DNA of 55,151 bases from Thiobacillus sp. UBA3361. Its GTDB lineage: Bacteria; Pseudomonadota; Gammaproteobacteria; Burkholderiales; Thiobacillaceae. The DNA is taken from the NCBI GenBank assembly GCA_002360535.1, contig DEQR01000025.1, positions 1-55,151 of the forward strand, read 5' to 3'. Below are positions 8,276-17,241 of this stretch, piece after piece. Under the pieces are notes generated by a model, which was not told the origin of the DNA, made no database searches, and worked only from the letters and a program-made list of their open reading frames with translations. How positions within the stretch are numbered: the stretch's first letter is position 1; every line of letters begins with the position of its first letter. Made by a program: the position numbers and the translations under genes.

Positions 8276-8495
8276 GATCCTGCTGCTCATCGCCGTCACC
8301 GTATTGGTGGTCTGGCTGTTCCGCTCCATGGGCCGGAAGTCCGACGCCATCCCGCCGCCCAAGGCCAAGGGTGTGGAGGACATGGTGCGCTGCCAGCGGT
8401 GCGGCGTGCATCTGCCCCGTTCCGAGGCGATCATGAGCGGGGGGCGTTTCTACTGCAGCGAGCAGCACCGGCTGCAGGACAAGTCGGGACGGTGA
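8268..8495 (+). CDS. PP0621-like small membrane-anchored zinc-ribbon protein
   Basis: 75 residues. An N-terminal hydrophobic helix (about residues 2-19) is followed by a short linker and a zinc-ribbon-like C-terminus with CQRC around residue 42 and a CSEQH near 64. This architecture matches the small PP0621-type proteins often found just upstream of PilS-like kinases. The molecular function is unknown. It starts at GTG 8268, overlapping the previous gene, and its TGA stop overlaps the GTG start of pilS (GTGA, 8492-8495), so all four genes here are likely translationally coupled. Confidence 0.8.
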   Translation: MAKILLLIAVTVLVVWLFRSMGRKSDAIPPPKAKGVEDMVRCQRCGVHLPRSEAIMSGGRFYCSEQHRLQDKSGR

Positions 8496-10120
8496 TCCGA
8501 GCCCTGCCAGGCGCGCCGCTGCCGGAGAGTTTCTGGCGTTCTCTGCGGCACCTGAACCGGTTCCGCTATTTCCTGACCCTGTTCTTCCTGCTCGGCCCCC
8601 GCTACGTGGGCCTGTCCGTGCTGGGGCAGGAGGCCCCACGCCAGTTCCTGGCGGTCAGCCTGGCCTATGGCGCCCTGGCACTTCTGGCGGACCGCTTCCT
8701 GGTCCGCCAGCGTCCACCGTTCGAGTTGCAGGTGTTGGCGCAGGTGACGCTGGACGCGCTGTTCATCGTCTATCTGATGCATCTGTCGGGAGGCAACGGC
8801 AGCGGCCTGGGCCTGTTGCTGATGGTGCCCCTGGCGGCGGCGGGCATGCATCCCCAGGTGCGCAGCACCCTGTTCCTGGCCGCCTTCGCCAGCCTGCTGA
8901 TCCTGATCGAGCAGGTCGCGCAGAGCCTGTATGGCGCGGATGACGGGGGATTCCTGCGCGCGGGTTTGCTGTCCACCGGCCTGTTCGCCGTGGCGCTGTT
9001 TTCCCACTTCCTGGCCGGCGGCACCCTGAGCGCCTCGAAGCTGGCGGGGGAGAAGGCGGCCCAGGCCGAGGAGCTGGCGCGCATCAACGCGCGGGTGATC
9101 GAGGACCTGCCCCACGGCGTGCTGGTCATCGACCGGCTCGGGTCGGTGGTCCAGCACAACGCCCGCGCCGAGGCGCTGCTGGAATGCCGTATGTACGACC
9201 TGGCCAGCCTGAGCCATTGCGCGCCCCAACTGGAACGCAACTGGCGGGCCTGGCGCGACACCGGCGTGGCCAGCGGGCAGCCGTTCAATGTCGGGCACAG
9301 CCATCGTCACCTGCGCGCCCGTTTCAGCGAATTGGAGCCCACCCGCCGGGAAGGCGCGATCATCGTGGTGGAGGACATGACGGAGCTGGAACAGACCGCC
9401 CAGAACATGAAGCTGGCCGCCCTGGGCCGCCTGACGGCCAACCTGGCGCACGAGATCCGCAACCCCCTGTCGGCGATCCACCAGGCCGCCTCCCTGCTGC
9501 ATGAGGAGACCCAGGCCGAACCGCTGCTGCAGCGCCTGACCACCATCATCGACAGCAACAGCCAGCGCCTCAACACCCTGGTGGAGGACGTGCTGGCCCT
9601 GAGCCGCCGCGACCGCCTGGATACGGAGGCCGTCGCGGTGGACGAATTCCTGCGTGCCTTCGTGCTCGAATTCCAGCAAAGCGAGGAGATCCCCGCCGGC
9701 ATGATCGTGGTGCAGGCCCCCGAAACCCTGCGCATCTGCTTCGACCGGCTGCACCTGAACCAGATCCTCTGGAACCTGTGCCGAAATGCCTGGCGCTATT
9801 GCACGCGCACGCCGCGCAGCGTGCAGGTGCGCGCCCTGGCCGGCGAGGCCACGGCGGTCGTCGAGGTCTATAACGACGGGGAACCCATCAGCGCGGAAAT
9901 GCAGGCGCGCCTGTTCGAGCCCTTTTACACCACCGACCGGCGCGGCACGGGCCTGGGTCTGCACATCGCCCGCGAACTGGCGGAGGCCAACGGCAGCAAA
10001 CTGAGCTACGTGGATCAGCCGGACGGCGCCATGTTCCGCCTGTCCTGCCGGCTGCCGCCCTGCGAACGGGCGGGTGCGAGAGGCCAGGCGCGTGGCCAAC
10101 CGCTTTCGGGCACACTATGA
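8492..10120 (+). CDS. pilS: PilS-type membrane sensor histidine kinase
   Basis: 542 residues. The N-terminal 180 residues contain about six hydrophobic helices, followed by a PAS-like region (about 195-300), a HisKA domain with the phospho-acceptor His320 in an AHEIRNPLSAI motif, and an HATPase domain ending in RRGTGLGLHIA. This is the PilS layout. PilS controls type IV pilin transcription through PilR, encoded immediately downstream. I chose GTG 8492 because it overlaps the preceding stop codon and begins before the first hydrophobic helix; upstream in-frame codons lie inside the previous gene. Confidence 0.88.
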   Translation: MIRALPGAPLPESFWRSLRHLNRFRYFLTLFFLLGPRYVGLSVLGQEAPRQFLAVSLAYGALALLADRFLVRQRPPFELQVLAQVTLDALFIVYLMHLSGGNGSGLGLLLMVPLAAAGMHPQVRSTLFLAAFASLLILIEQVAQSLYGADDGGFLRAGLLSTGLFAVALFSHFLAGGTLSASKLAGEKAAQAEELARINARVIEDLPHGVLVIDRLGSVVQHNARAEALLECRMYDLASLSHCAPQLERNWRAWRDTGVASGQPFNVGHSHRHLRARFSELEPTRREGAIIVVEDMTELEQTAQNMKLAALGRLTANLAHEIRNPLSAIHQAASLLHEETQAEPLLQRLTTIIDSNSQRLNTLVEDVLALSRRDRLDTEAVAVDEFLRAFVLEFQQSEEIPAGMIVVQAPETLRICFDRLHLNQILWNLCRNAWRYCTRTPRSVQVRALAGEATAVVEVYNDGEPISAEMQARLFEPFYTTDRRGTGLGLHIARELAEANGSKLSYVDQPDGAMFRLSCRLPPCERAGARGQARGQPLSGTL

Positions 10121-10202
10121 TCCCGGCAGTTGCCCTTGCCTCCGGTCCCATGTCAGATCCCCACGCTCCGGCGGAATCTCCCCCGCCAGTCACCGCCACC
10201 CC

Positions 10203-11570
10203 ATGACGCCCCCCCGCATCCTCATCGTCGATGACGAGCCCGACATCCTGGACGTCATCGAACTCACCCTGGTCAAGCTGGGCCTGGAGGTGGACAAGGC
10301 GGGCAACGTGGGCCAGGCCAGGACTTTGCTGGACGAGCGGCGCTATGACCTGTGCCTGACCGACATGCGCATGCCCGATGGCGACGGCCTGGAGGTGGTG
10401 CGTCACGTGGCCAAGGTCAGCCCGAGCACGCCGGTGGCCGTGATCACCGCCTACGGCAACACGGAGAACGCCATCGCCGCCCTCAAGGCGGGGGCCTTCG
10501 ACTATCTCTCCAAGCCGGTCAAGCTGGACGTGCTGCGCAACCTGGTGAAGACCGCCCTGCGGGTGAGCGAGGCCCCGGCGCCGGCGGAGGAGGGGCTGCC
10601 GCGGCTGATTGGCGAGTCGCCGGCCATGAAGCAGCTCAAGGCGGTCATCGCCAAGCTGGCCCGCAGCCAGGCGCCGGTATTCGTCGCCGGCGAGTCGGGC
10701 AGCGGCAAGGAGGTGGCCGCCCGCCTGATCCATGCCCTGGGCCCGCGCGCTGGCAAACCCTTCGTGGCGGTGAACTGCGGGGCGATTCCGGAAAACCTCA
10801 TGGAGAGTGAGTTCTTCGGCTACCGCAAAGGCGCCTTCACGGGCGCGGACGCCGACCGGGAGGGTTTTTTTCAGGCCGCGGCCGGCGGCACCCTGTTCCT
10901 CGACGAGGTGGTGGAGCTGCCCATGACCATGCAGGTGAAGCTGCTGCGCGCCATCCAGGAGCGGCGGGTGCGCAGGGTGGGGGCGGTGGTGGAAGAGCCG
11001 TTGGATGTACGCATCATCAGCGCCACCCACCGGGACTTGGGCCGGGCGGTGGAGGAGGGGCGCTTCCGCCATGACCTGTTCTACCGCCTCAACGTCATCG
11101 AGGCGCGCGTCCCGCCGCTGCGCGACCGGCGCGAGGACATCCCGCTGCTGGCCCGGCACATTGGCGAACGCCTGGCCGGCATGGCCGACCGGCCGTTGCC
11201 CATCCTCAGCCCGGAGGCCGAGGCGGCGCTGATGGCGTATTCGTTTCCCGGCAACGTGCGGGAACTGGAGAACATGCTGGAGCGGGCCTACGCCCTGTGT
11301 GACGGCGACCGTATCCTGCCGGCCGATCTGCAATTGGGCGAAGAAGGGCCGTTGCCGCTGGGCCGGGAACCGGCGAACCGCCAGGACGCAGACGCGGGTT
11401 TGCCGGAGCCGGGCCGCCTCCCCCTGCAGGAGTATCTGGACCACGTGGAACGCGAGGCCATCCTCAAGGCCTTGCAGGCCACCAACGGCAACAAGACTGC
11501 CGCCGCGCGGTTGCTGGGGGTGAGCTTCCGCAGCCTGCGCTACCGGCTGGAGCGGCTCGGCATTGAGTGA
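10203..11570 (+). CDS. pilR: PilR-type sigma-54-dependent response regulator
   Basis: 455 residues: a receiver domain with acidic pocket DDE at 10-12, phospho-acceptor Asp54 and Lys104; an AAA+ sigma-54 activator domain with Walker A GESGSGKE at 163-170 and the sigma-54 contact loop GAFTGA at 210-215; and a C-terminal Fis-type helix-turn-helix. It is the likely partner of the PilS-like kinase 82 bases upstream and should activate RpoN-dependent promoters such as pilA, which is not in the window. ATG 10203 directly precedes the first receiver strand. The gene converges on the chemoreceptor gene on the other strand. Confidence 0.9.
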   Translation: MTPPRILIVDDEPDILDVIELTLVKLGLEVDKAGNVGQARTLLDERRYDLCLTDMRMPDGDGLEVVRHVAKVSPSTPVAVITAYGNTENAIAALKAGAFDYLSKPVKLDVLRNLVKTALRVSEAPAPAEEGLPRLIGESPAMKQLKAVIAKLARSQAPVFVAGESGSGKEVAARLIHALGPRAGKPFVAVNCGAIPENLMESEFFGYRKGAFTGADADREGFFQAAAGGTLFLDEVVELPMTMQVKLLRAIQERRVRRVGAVVEEPLDVRIISATHRDLGRAVEEGRFRHDLFYRLNVIEARVPPLRDRREDIPLLARHIGERLAGMADRPLPILSPEAEAALMAYSFPGNVRELENMLERAYALCDGDRILPADLQLGEEGPLPLGREPANRQDADAGLPEPGRLPLQEYLDHVEREAILKALQATNGNKTAAARLLGVSFRSLRYRLERLGIE

Positions 11571-11583
11571 TGCTGGGCTGGCA

Positions 11584-13155
11584 TCAGAATAACTCGACGG
11601 AGCCGGCGCCGTCCCTGGGAGGCACCCGGGTGCGCTTCGCGACTGATAGGCTGCCGCTAGGGGATACTGGCGACGATGTTGTCGTTGCAGGCACCGGCAT
11701 GGCCTCGCCATGCTTCTCGGCGACCATCTGGCCAATGACCTCCATCACCTGTTGGCTGGCCTGCTCCATGTGTTCCAGTTTGCCGTAGATGGCCTGTTGC
11801 AGGCCCACATCCTTCTCCCAGCCCTGGTCGATCAGGGCCATCATCTCGTGGGCACTGTGATGGACAACGTGGTGGGGTGTTTCCATGGCGCGGTAGGAAT
11901 GAAGCGCGCCAAAACGTTCCTTGCCGTCGCCTTCGTAATACCACTTTCCGAGACGGCAGCCATGGCAATCCACGCCGACTGCATTCACGTACTGGTCTTC
12001 GCCGCCGGTGCTCAGAGCCATGTAGGCCCGCTGCTTGTAGATGATGTGGTCCACCTTGATGAGGGAGGCGAAACTCATGTCCAGGGCGTGATAGGTCTTC
12101 TCCAGTGTGGTCTTGGCGGAGGCGGCGAACTGATTGAAGCGGGCCGATACCTCGCCCACCACGGCGCGGGAACTGTTGGCCATCTCCCGCATGGCGACGG
12201 AATCCCGGAGCATGGCTTCCGCCTCCCGCATGAGGTCTTCCATGACTCGGCCGATGGAGACCGATGCGCTCTTGGTGTTTTCCGCCAGCTTCCGCACCTC
12301 GTCGGCCACCACGGCAAAGCCCCGGCCTGCCTCGCCGGCCCGGGCCGCCTCGATGGCGGCATTCAGGGCCAGCAGGTTGGTCTGGTCGGCGATGCCGTTG
12401 ATCAGGCTCACCGCCTGCTGGATCTCCGCACCCCGGGTGTTGAGTTGGGCGATGGCTTCGCAGGCGTGGTCGATGCGCGAGGAGATGTCCGTGAGGCTCC
12501 GCACCACCGTGGACACGGTCTCGTGGCTGGCCTCGGCATCGCTGTTGGTACGGGTGGCTTCGCTGGCCACGATCTTCATATGGTCAGTGATGCGGGTTAG
12601 GTCCCGCTGGCTGGAGGCCAGGTTCTTCAGCAGGTTGCTGCTGTTCAGTCCCTGCACCATGGAAAGCAGCAGATTCTTCATCTGGTGCAGGGTATTGGCG
12701 GCCATGCTCTCCAGGAGCACGTTCTGGTTCTCCAGTCCTTTGCGGAAACCCCCGTGCAGGCCGGTAGGCATGGCTTTGCGGTAGAACTTGCCGTCCACGC
12801 TATGGCGGAAGGTGGTGGCCTGTTCCCGGTTGAAGGTTTCCAGCTGGTCCAGCATGTCGTTCAGGTGCCAGCACAGGCGGCCGATCTCCGTGCTGTCGTC
12901 GATGTGGGTGATGCGTTGCTTGAACCGCCCTGCGCTCACCTCCCGCAGGGCTTCGCTGAGGCTGTCCAGCGGCGCCAACCACTTGCGAGACTTGATCTGC
13001 AGCAGGGCGGAAACGACGAAGCCGATGGCCAGCAGGCCCATCGGAAGCCATTCGAAACCATGCATCGCCACTTGCACGACGAGAGTGGTAGCCAGCAGTA
13101 CATAGAAGGCCGTGACGAAGAGGATGAATCGCTTGCGCAGGGGCAGGTTGGACAT
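11584..13155 (-). CDS. Methyl-accepting chemotaxis protein with C-terminal zinc-binding CZB domain
   Basis: 523 residues. Two adjacent hydrophobic helices at about 9-30 and 34-52 leave almost no periplasmic domain. A HAMP-like segment (about 57-110) leads to a signalling domain with the invariant hairpin tip near GIADQTNLLALNAAIEAARA. The C-terminus carries a CZB domain, with its conserved DCHGCRLGKWYYEG segment and His residues in a TPHHVVHH stretch, which binds zinc in related receptors. The layout resembles Aer without its PAS domain, and an Aer-type PAS protein is encoded 9 bases upstream in the same operon, so the two probably act together as an energy or redox taxis receptor. Confidence 0.9.
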   Translation of the reverse strand: MSNLPLRKRFILFVTAFYVLLATTLVVQVAMHGFEWLPMGLLAIGFVVSALLQIKSRKWLAPLDSLSEALREVSAGRFKQRITHIDDSTEIGRLCWHLNDMLDQLETFNREQATTFRHSVDGKFYRKAMPTGLHGGFRKGLENQNVLLESMAANTLHQMKNLLLSMVQGLNSSNLLKNLASSQRDLTRITDHMKIVASEATRTNSDAEASHETVSTVVRSLTDISSRIDHACEAIAQLNTRGAEIQQAVSLINGIADQTNLLALNAAIEAARAGEAGRGFAVVADEVRKLAENTKSASVSIGRVMEDLMREAEAMLRDSVAMREMANSSRAVVGEVSARFNQFAASAKTTLEKTYHALDMSFASLIKVDHIIYKQRAYMALSTGGEDQYVNAVGVDCHGCRLGKWYYEGDGKERFGALHSYRAMETPHHVVHHSAHEMMALIDQGWEKDVGLQQAIYGKLEHMEQASQQVMEVIGQMVAEKHGEAMPVPATTTSSPVSPSGSLSVAKRTRVPPRDGAGSVELF

Positions 13156-13164
13156 GGCGTGCCC

Positions 13165-13683
13165 TCAGAGATTGAGGATGAATTCGCTGTAGCTCACCCT
13201 TTTCTCGGCGAGCAGGTCTGTCAGGTACTTCAAGGAAGCGGCGCAGGCGTCCCTGGGCCCGGCCTTCTTCTCGATCTCCAGCATGGTCCGATAGACACCG
13301 CTCAGGAGCTTGACCGCCTCGGTTCGGGGCTTGCGCCGCACCGAGGTGAATCCCACGACTTCACCCCCTTTGCTGAAATCCGGGGTGACGTTGGTGAAAA
13401 CCCAGTAGAAGCTGCCATCCTTGGCCATGTTCTTCACATAGGCGTTGCATTCCTCCTTGGCCTGGATGGTGTCCCAGAGGAACTTGAACACGCCGCGGGG
13501 CATGTCCGGGTGGCGGATGATGTTGTGCTGGCTGCCCAGAAGTTCCTGTTCCGAGTAGCCGGAGAACTCCATGAATATCCGGTTGCCGTAGGTGATGCAT
13601 CCCTTCAGATCGGTCTTCGAGACGATGAAATCGTCTTCCCGCATCTTCAGTTCCACGTCGGTGGGGGTGATCGGATTCTTCAT
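13165..13683 (-). CDS. Aer-like stand-alone PAS domain protein
   Basis: 172 residues. Residues about 1-120 form one PAS domain closely resembling that of the aerotaxis receptor Aer: an N-terminal PTDVELKMREDD segment, an IIRHPDMPRGVF motif, a VKN...DGSFYWV segment and an NVTP strand. In Aer this domain binds FAD. The Trp that lies next to the flavin in Aer appears to be replaced by Cys here, so the cofactor could differ. A helical tail of about 50 residues follows. There is no membrane segment. It is the first gene of a two-gene operon with the CZB chemoreceptor. Confidence 0.87.
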   Translation of the reverse strand: MKNPITPTDVELKMREDDFIVSKTDLKGCITYGNRIFMEFSGYSEQELLGSQHNIIRHPDMPRGVFKFLWDTIQAKEECNAYVKNMAKDGSFYWVFTNVTPDFSKGGEVVGFTSVRRKPRTEAVKLLSGVYRTMLEIEKKAGPRDACAASLKYLTDLLAEKRVSYSEFILNL

Positions 13684-13913
13684 GCCCAGGATGTCCTCGC
13701 GTGGTGGCCGTCACGGGCTGCATAACGGCAGGCAGGCGGTAATCTTTAACCGAATGCTGGGTCCGTTTCCGAATAATCATCTAAAGGATTCCACTACGGG
13801 ACCGATATCCGGCTTGAACCGGCTCAGCGTAAGTCCGGTCGGGAAACCGGCCCTCGGCGCCCTTGCAGGTGCCGGGCCGGCGGGAAGCGTCGTAAGGAGG
13901 ATGGGCGTTTCGG

Positions 13914-16900
13914 ATGAAGATTCTCTACGTGCAGGGCAACCCCGCTGACGGGGAGGCGATGCGGCTGGGTCTCGTCGAGGCCATGCCCGACTGCGCCCTG
14001 CGCATCGCCGTGAATCTTGCCCAGGCCCTGGCCTGCCTGGACGAGCCGAGCCACCCGGACCTGGTGCTGTGCGATCTGCATCTGTCCGACGGCAGCGGTT
14101 TCGACGTCCTGGCTCGGGTGCGGGCGCGCGGCCTGCCCCTGGCGGTGGTCATGATCGCCGGCGAGGGAGAACGCAATATCGAGGCGGTGGCCCTCAAGGC
14201 CGGCGCGGACGGCTACCTGATCAAGGGCCGGCAGGATAATGGGCAGCTGCGCGAGACCCTGATGCGGGCGCTGCGCGGCAGCCCTGCCCGCCAGGGCGGC
14301 GAATCCCGCCCCCTGAGGGTGTTGCGGATCGGCGGCAACCAGGATGGCGCCGATCCCATCCGGGCACAACTGGCCCTGCACGCCCCCCACATCCTGTTGG
14401 AGTCGGTGGTCGATTGCAGCCGCGCCCGGCAACTTCTGCATGACCAGGGCAGGGCGTCCTGGGATGTGCTGCTGGTCGAATCGCGACCGCCCGGCGAGGC
14501 GGAGATGGCCCTGGTGGCCGCCCTGCGTGAGGAATACGGCAGTGGCCTGCCCATCGTGCTGCTCAGCGAGACCGACAGCGAGGCGTCCATCGCCCGTTTC
14601 ATCGAGCAGGGGGTGGATCACTGTCTGTTCAAGCACCCGGCCTATCTGCACGAATTGCCCGCCACCCTGGAGAATGTCTTCCACAAGAACGCATTGACCC
14701 GTGAACATGCCTTGCTCCAGGAGCGCGAGGCGCACAGCCGGCTGTTGCTGGACTCCTTGGCCGAGGGGGTGTACGGCATGGATGTGGAAGGCCGCTGCAC
14801 CTTCGTCAATGCCGCGTTCCTGCGCATCCTCGGCTATGCCGATGGCGAGGAACTGATCGGCCGGCCAATGCACGCCCTGATCCACCACAGCCACGCCGAT
14901 GGCTCGGCCTATCCGGCCCAGGCATGTCCCATGTGCCGGTCCTACCTACGTGGCGAGACCATCGAACGGGACAACGAGGTGTTCTGGCAGCAGGATGGCA
15001 CGCCCGTGCCGGTGGAGTACCGCGCCTACCCCCTGCTCCGGGGCGGACGGGTGGTGGGGGCGGTGGCCAGCTTCACCGACATCAGCTACCGCAAGCGGGC
15101 CGAAACACGCCTGCGGCAGGCCACCATGGTGTTCGAGCACAGCCGCGACGCGGTCATGCTCATGGACGGGGACGGCGCGATCCTGGCGGTCAACCCGGCC
15201 TTCACCGCCATCACCGGCTACGCAGAGGCGCAGGCGCTGGGTAGAACGACCGAATTCCTCCGTTCCGGCCCCCACGACCAGGCCTTCTATCAGGCCATCC
15301 GGGAGACCGTCGGGCAATCGGGCTACTGGCAGGGCGAGGTCTGGAGCCGGCGGGCGAGCGGCGAGCTGTATCCGGAGTGGTGCACCCTCAGCGCGGTGCG
15401 GGACGACGCCGGACAGGTCAGCCATTTCGTGAGCGTGGCCACCGACATGAGCCAGATCCGCAGCAGCCAGGAGCGGCTGGAGTATCTGGCGCACCACGAC
15501 CCGCTCACCGACCTGCCCAACCGCACCCTGGCGCGCCTGCGGTTGGAGCACGCCATGGAGCGGGCACAGCGCAACCGGCAGCGGCTGGGGGTGCTGTGCA
15601 TCGAATTGAGCAACTTCGCGGCGATCAACGACAGTCTGGGCCATGATATCGGCGACCGTCTGTTGCTCTCAGTGGCGGCGCGCCTGACCGACCGGGTGCG
15701 CAAGGAGGACACGCTGGGCCGCGTGGGAGGGGACGAATTCCTGCTCCTGCTGGAGACCATCCACGATGCCCAGGACGCCGCCGCGGTGGCCCGCGAGCTG
15801 CTGGACGTCCTGGCCGCGCCCCTGTTAGTGGGCGAGGGCCAGGATGTCTATCTGGTGGCGAACATCGGTATCTGCGTCTATCCGGACGACGCCGGCAGCG
15901 CCGATGAGCTGCTGCGCAATGCCCGGATGTCCCTGGGCCAGGCCCTGCAGGCTGGACCGGGCCAGTTCCGCTTCCACACCGCCGGCATGAACGACCACGC
16001 CTTGCAGGATTTGCAACTGGAGGCCGGTCTGCGCCGCGCCCTGGAGCGCAATGAACTGCAGCTGCATTACCAGCCCAAGGTGGACCTGCGCACCGGCCGC
16101 GTGGCCGGCGCCGAGGCGCTGCTGCGCTGGCGGCGCCAGGATGGGGAAATGGTGTCGCCGGGCCGCTTCATCCCGGCGGCGGAGAAAAGCGGGCTCATCA
16201 GCCCCATCGGCGCCTGGGTCATCGACGAGGCCTGCCGCCAGATGCGCGTCTGGCGCGATGCCGGCCTGCCCTGGCCGCGGGTGGCGGTGAACGTCTCTGC
16301 GCATCAGTTTCAAGCCGGCGATCTGGACACGGTGGTGGCCGGCGCCCTGGCGCGCCACGGCATCCCGCCGGAGAGCCTGGAGGTGGAACTGACCGAAAGC
16401 ATCCTGATGGCCGATCCCGAGGCGGCGGTGCGCATGCTGGGCAGGCTCAAGGCCGTCGGCGTGAAGCTGGCCCTGGACGACTTCGGCACGGGCTACTCCA
16501 GCCTCGCCTACCTGCGCCGCTTCCCCTTCGACGTGCTGAAGGTGGACCAGTCCTTCGTGCGCGACATGGTCACCGACCCGGACGCGGCGGGCATCGTCAC
16601 CGCCATCATCGGCCTGGCCCAGCGCATGCGCCTGCGGGTGGTGGCCGAAGGGGTGGAGACGGAGGCGCAGCTGGACTACCTGCGCGCCCAGGGGTGCGAC
16701 CTCATGCAGGGCTTTTTCTTCAGCCGGCCCCTGCCGGCCGAGGCGTATGCCCAGCTGCTGCGCGACGGCCGCGGCCTGGCGACCGCCCAGGTCCAGACAC
16801 CGGAAGAACGCGGCCTGCTGCTGGTGGACGACGAGGCCAACATCCTCGCCGCCCTGCGGCGCCTGCTGCGCGGCGAGGGCTACCGCGTCCACACCGCCGG

Positions 16901-17228
16901 CAGCGCCCTGGAGGGACTGGACATCCTGGCCCGCCATCCCGTGCAGGTGATCCTCTCCGACCAGCGCATGCCGGAGATGACCGGCACCGAATTCCTCGGC
17001 CGCGTGCGGGAGATGTACCCCGACACGGTGCGCATCGTGCTGTCCGGCTACACCGACCTGGAAACCCTCATCCAGGCGGTGAACGGCGGCGCCATCTACA
17101 AGTTCCTCACCAAGCCCTGGCGGGAAGAGCAGCTGCGCGACCACATCCGGGACGCCTTCCGCTACCACGAAGCGGTCATGAAGCCGAGGCGCGCGGCGGC
17201 CGCCGCCGCCATGGCCCAGGCCGCCTGA
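13914..17228 (+). CDS. REC-REC-PAS-PAS-GGDEF-EAL-REC multidomain c-di-GMP signalling protein
   Basis: 1104 residues with seven modules in order. REC1 (1-120) has Asp54 and Lys104 but lacks the N-terminal acidic pair. REC2 (133-255) is degenerate, with Glu189 at the acceptor position. PAS1 spans about 276-392 and PAS2 about 402-512. The GGDEF domain (523-690) has an intact GGDEF at 605-609, but the upstream metal-binding Asp is Glu564. The EAL domain (700-950) keeps EALLRW, ELTES, DDFGTGYSS and AEGVET. REC3 (965-1090) has DDE, Asp1016 and FLTKPW. It likely hydrolyses c-di-GMP; cyclase activity is uncertain. An AAGGAGG lies 14 bases before ATG 13914; a closer ATG at 13901 opens only a 15-codon frame. 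Confidence 0.92.
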   Translation: MKILYVQGNPADGEAMRLGLVEAMPDCALRIAVNLAQALACLDEPSHPDLVLCDLHLSDGSGFDVLARVRARGLPLAVVMIAGEGERNIEAVALKAGADGYLIKGRQDNGQLRETLMRALRGSPARQGGESRPLRVLRIGGNQDGADPIRAQLALHAPHILLESVVDCSRARQLLHDQGRASWDVLLVESRPPGEAEMALVAALREEYGSGLPIVLLSETDSEASIARFIEQGVDHCLFKHPAYLHELPATLENVFHKNALTREHALLQEREAHSRLLLDSLAEGVYGMDVEGRCTFVNAAFLRILGYADGEELIGRPMHALIHHSHADGSAYPAQACPMCRSYLRGETIERDNEVFWQQDGTPVPVEYRAYPLLRGGRVVGAVASFTDISYRKRAETRLRQATMVFEHSRDAVMLMDGDGAILAVNPAFTAITGYAEAQALGRTTEFLRSGPHDQAFYQAIRETVGQSGYWQGEVWSRRASGELYPEWCTLSAVRDDAGQVSHFVSVATDMSQIRSSQERLEYLAHHDPLTDLPNRTLARLRLEHAMERAQRNRQRLGVLCIELSNFAAINDSLGHDIGDRLLLSVAARLTDRVRKEDTLGRVGGDEFLLLLETIHDAQDAAAVARELLDVLAAPLLVGEGQDVYLVANIGICVYPDDAGSADELLRNARMSLGQALQAGPGQFRFHTAGMNDHALQDLQLEAGLRRALERNELQLHYQPKVDLRTGRVAGAEALLRWRRQDGEMVSPGRFIPAAEKSGLISPIGAWVIDEACRQMRVWRDAGLPWPRVAVNVSAHQFQAGDLDTVVAGALARHGIPPESLEVELTESILMADPEAAVRMLGRLKAVGVKLALDDFGTGYSSLAYLRRFPFDVLKVDQSFVRDMVTDPDAAGIVTAIIGLAQRMRLRVVAEGVETEAQLDYLRAQGCDLMQGFFFSRPLPAEAYAQLLRDGRGLATAQVQTPEERGLLLVDDEANILAALRRLLRGEGYRVHTAGSALEGLDILARHPVQVILSDQRMPEMTGTEFLGRVREMYPDTVRIVLSGYTDLETLIQAVNGGAIYKFLTKPWREEQLRDHIRDAFRYHEAVMKPRRAAAAAAMAQAA

Positions 17229-17241
17229 TCGGGAGCCGAGC

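Noticed and set aside
13901..13948. 15-codon frame right after the AAGGAGG upstream of the 1104-residue protein, possible leader peptide
   Set aside because: The ATG touches the Shine-Dalgarno with no spacing, so initiation there is unlikely; it has no attenuator-like codon run.
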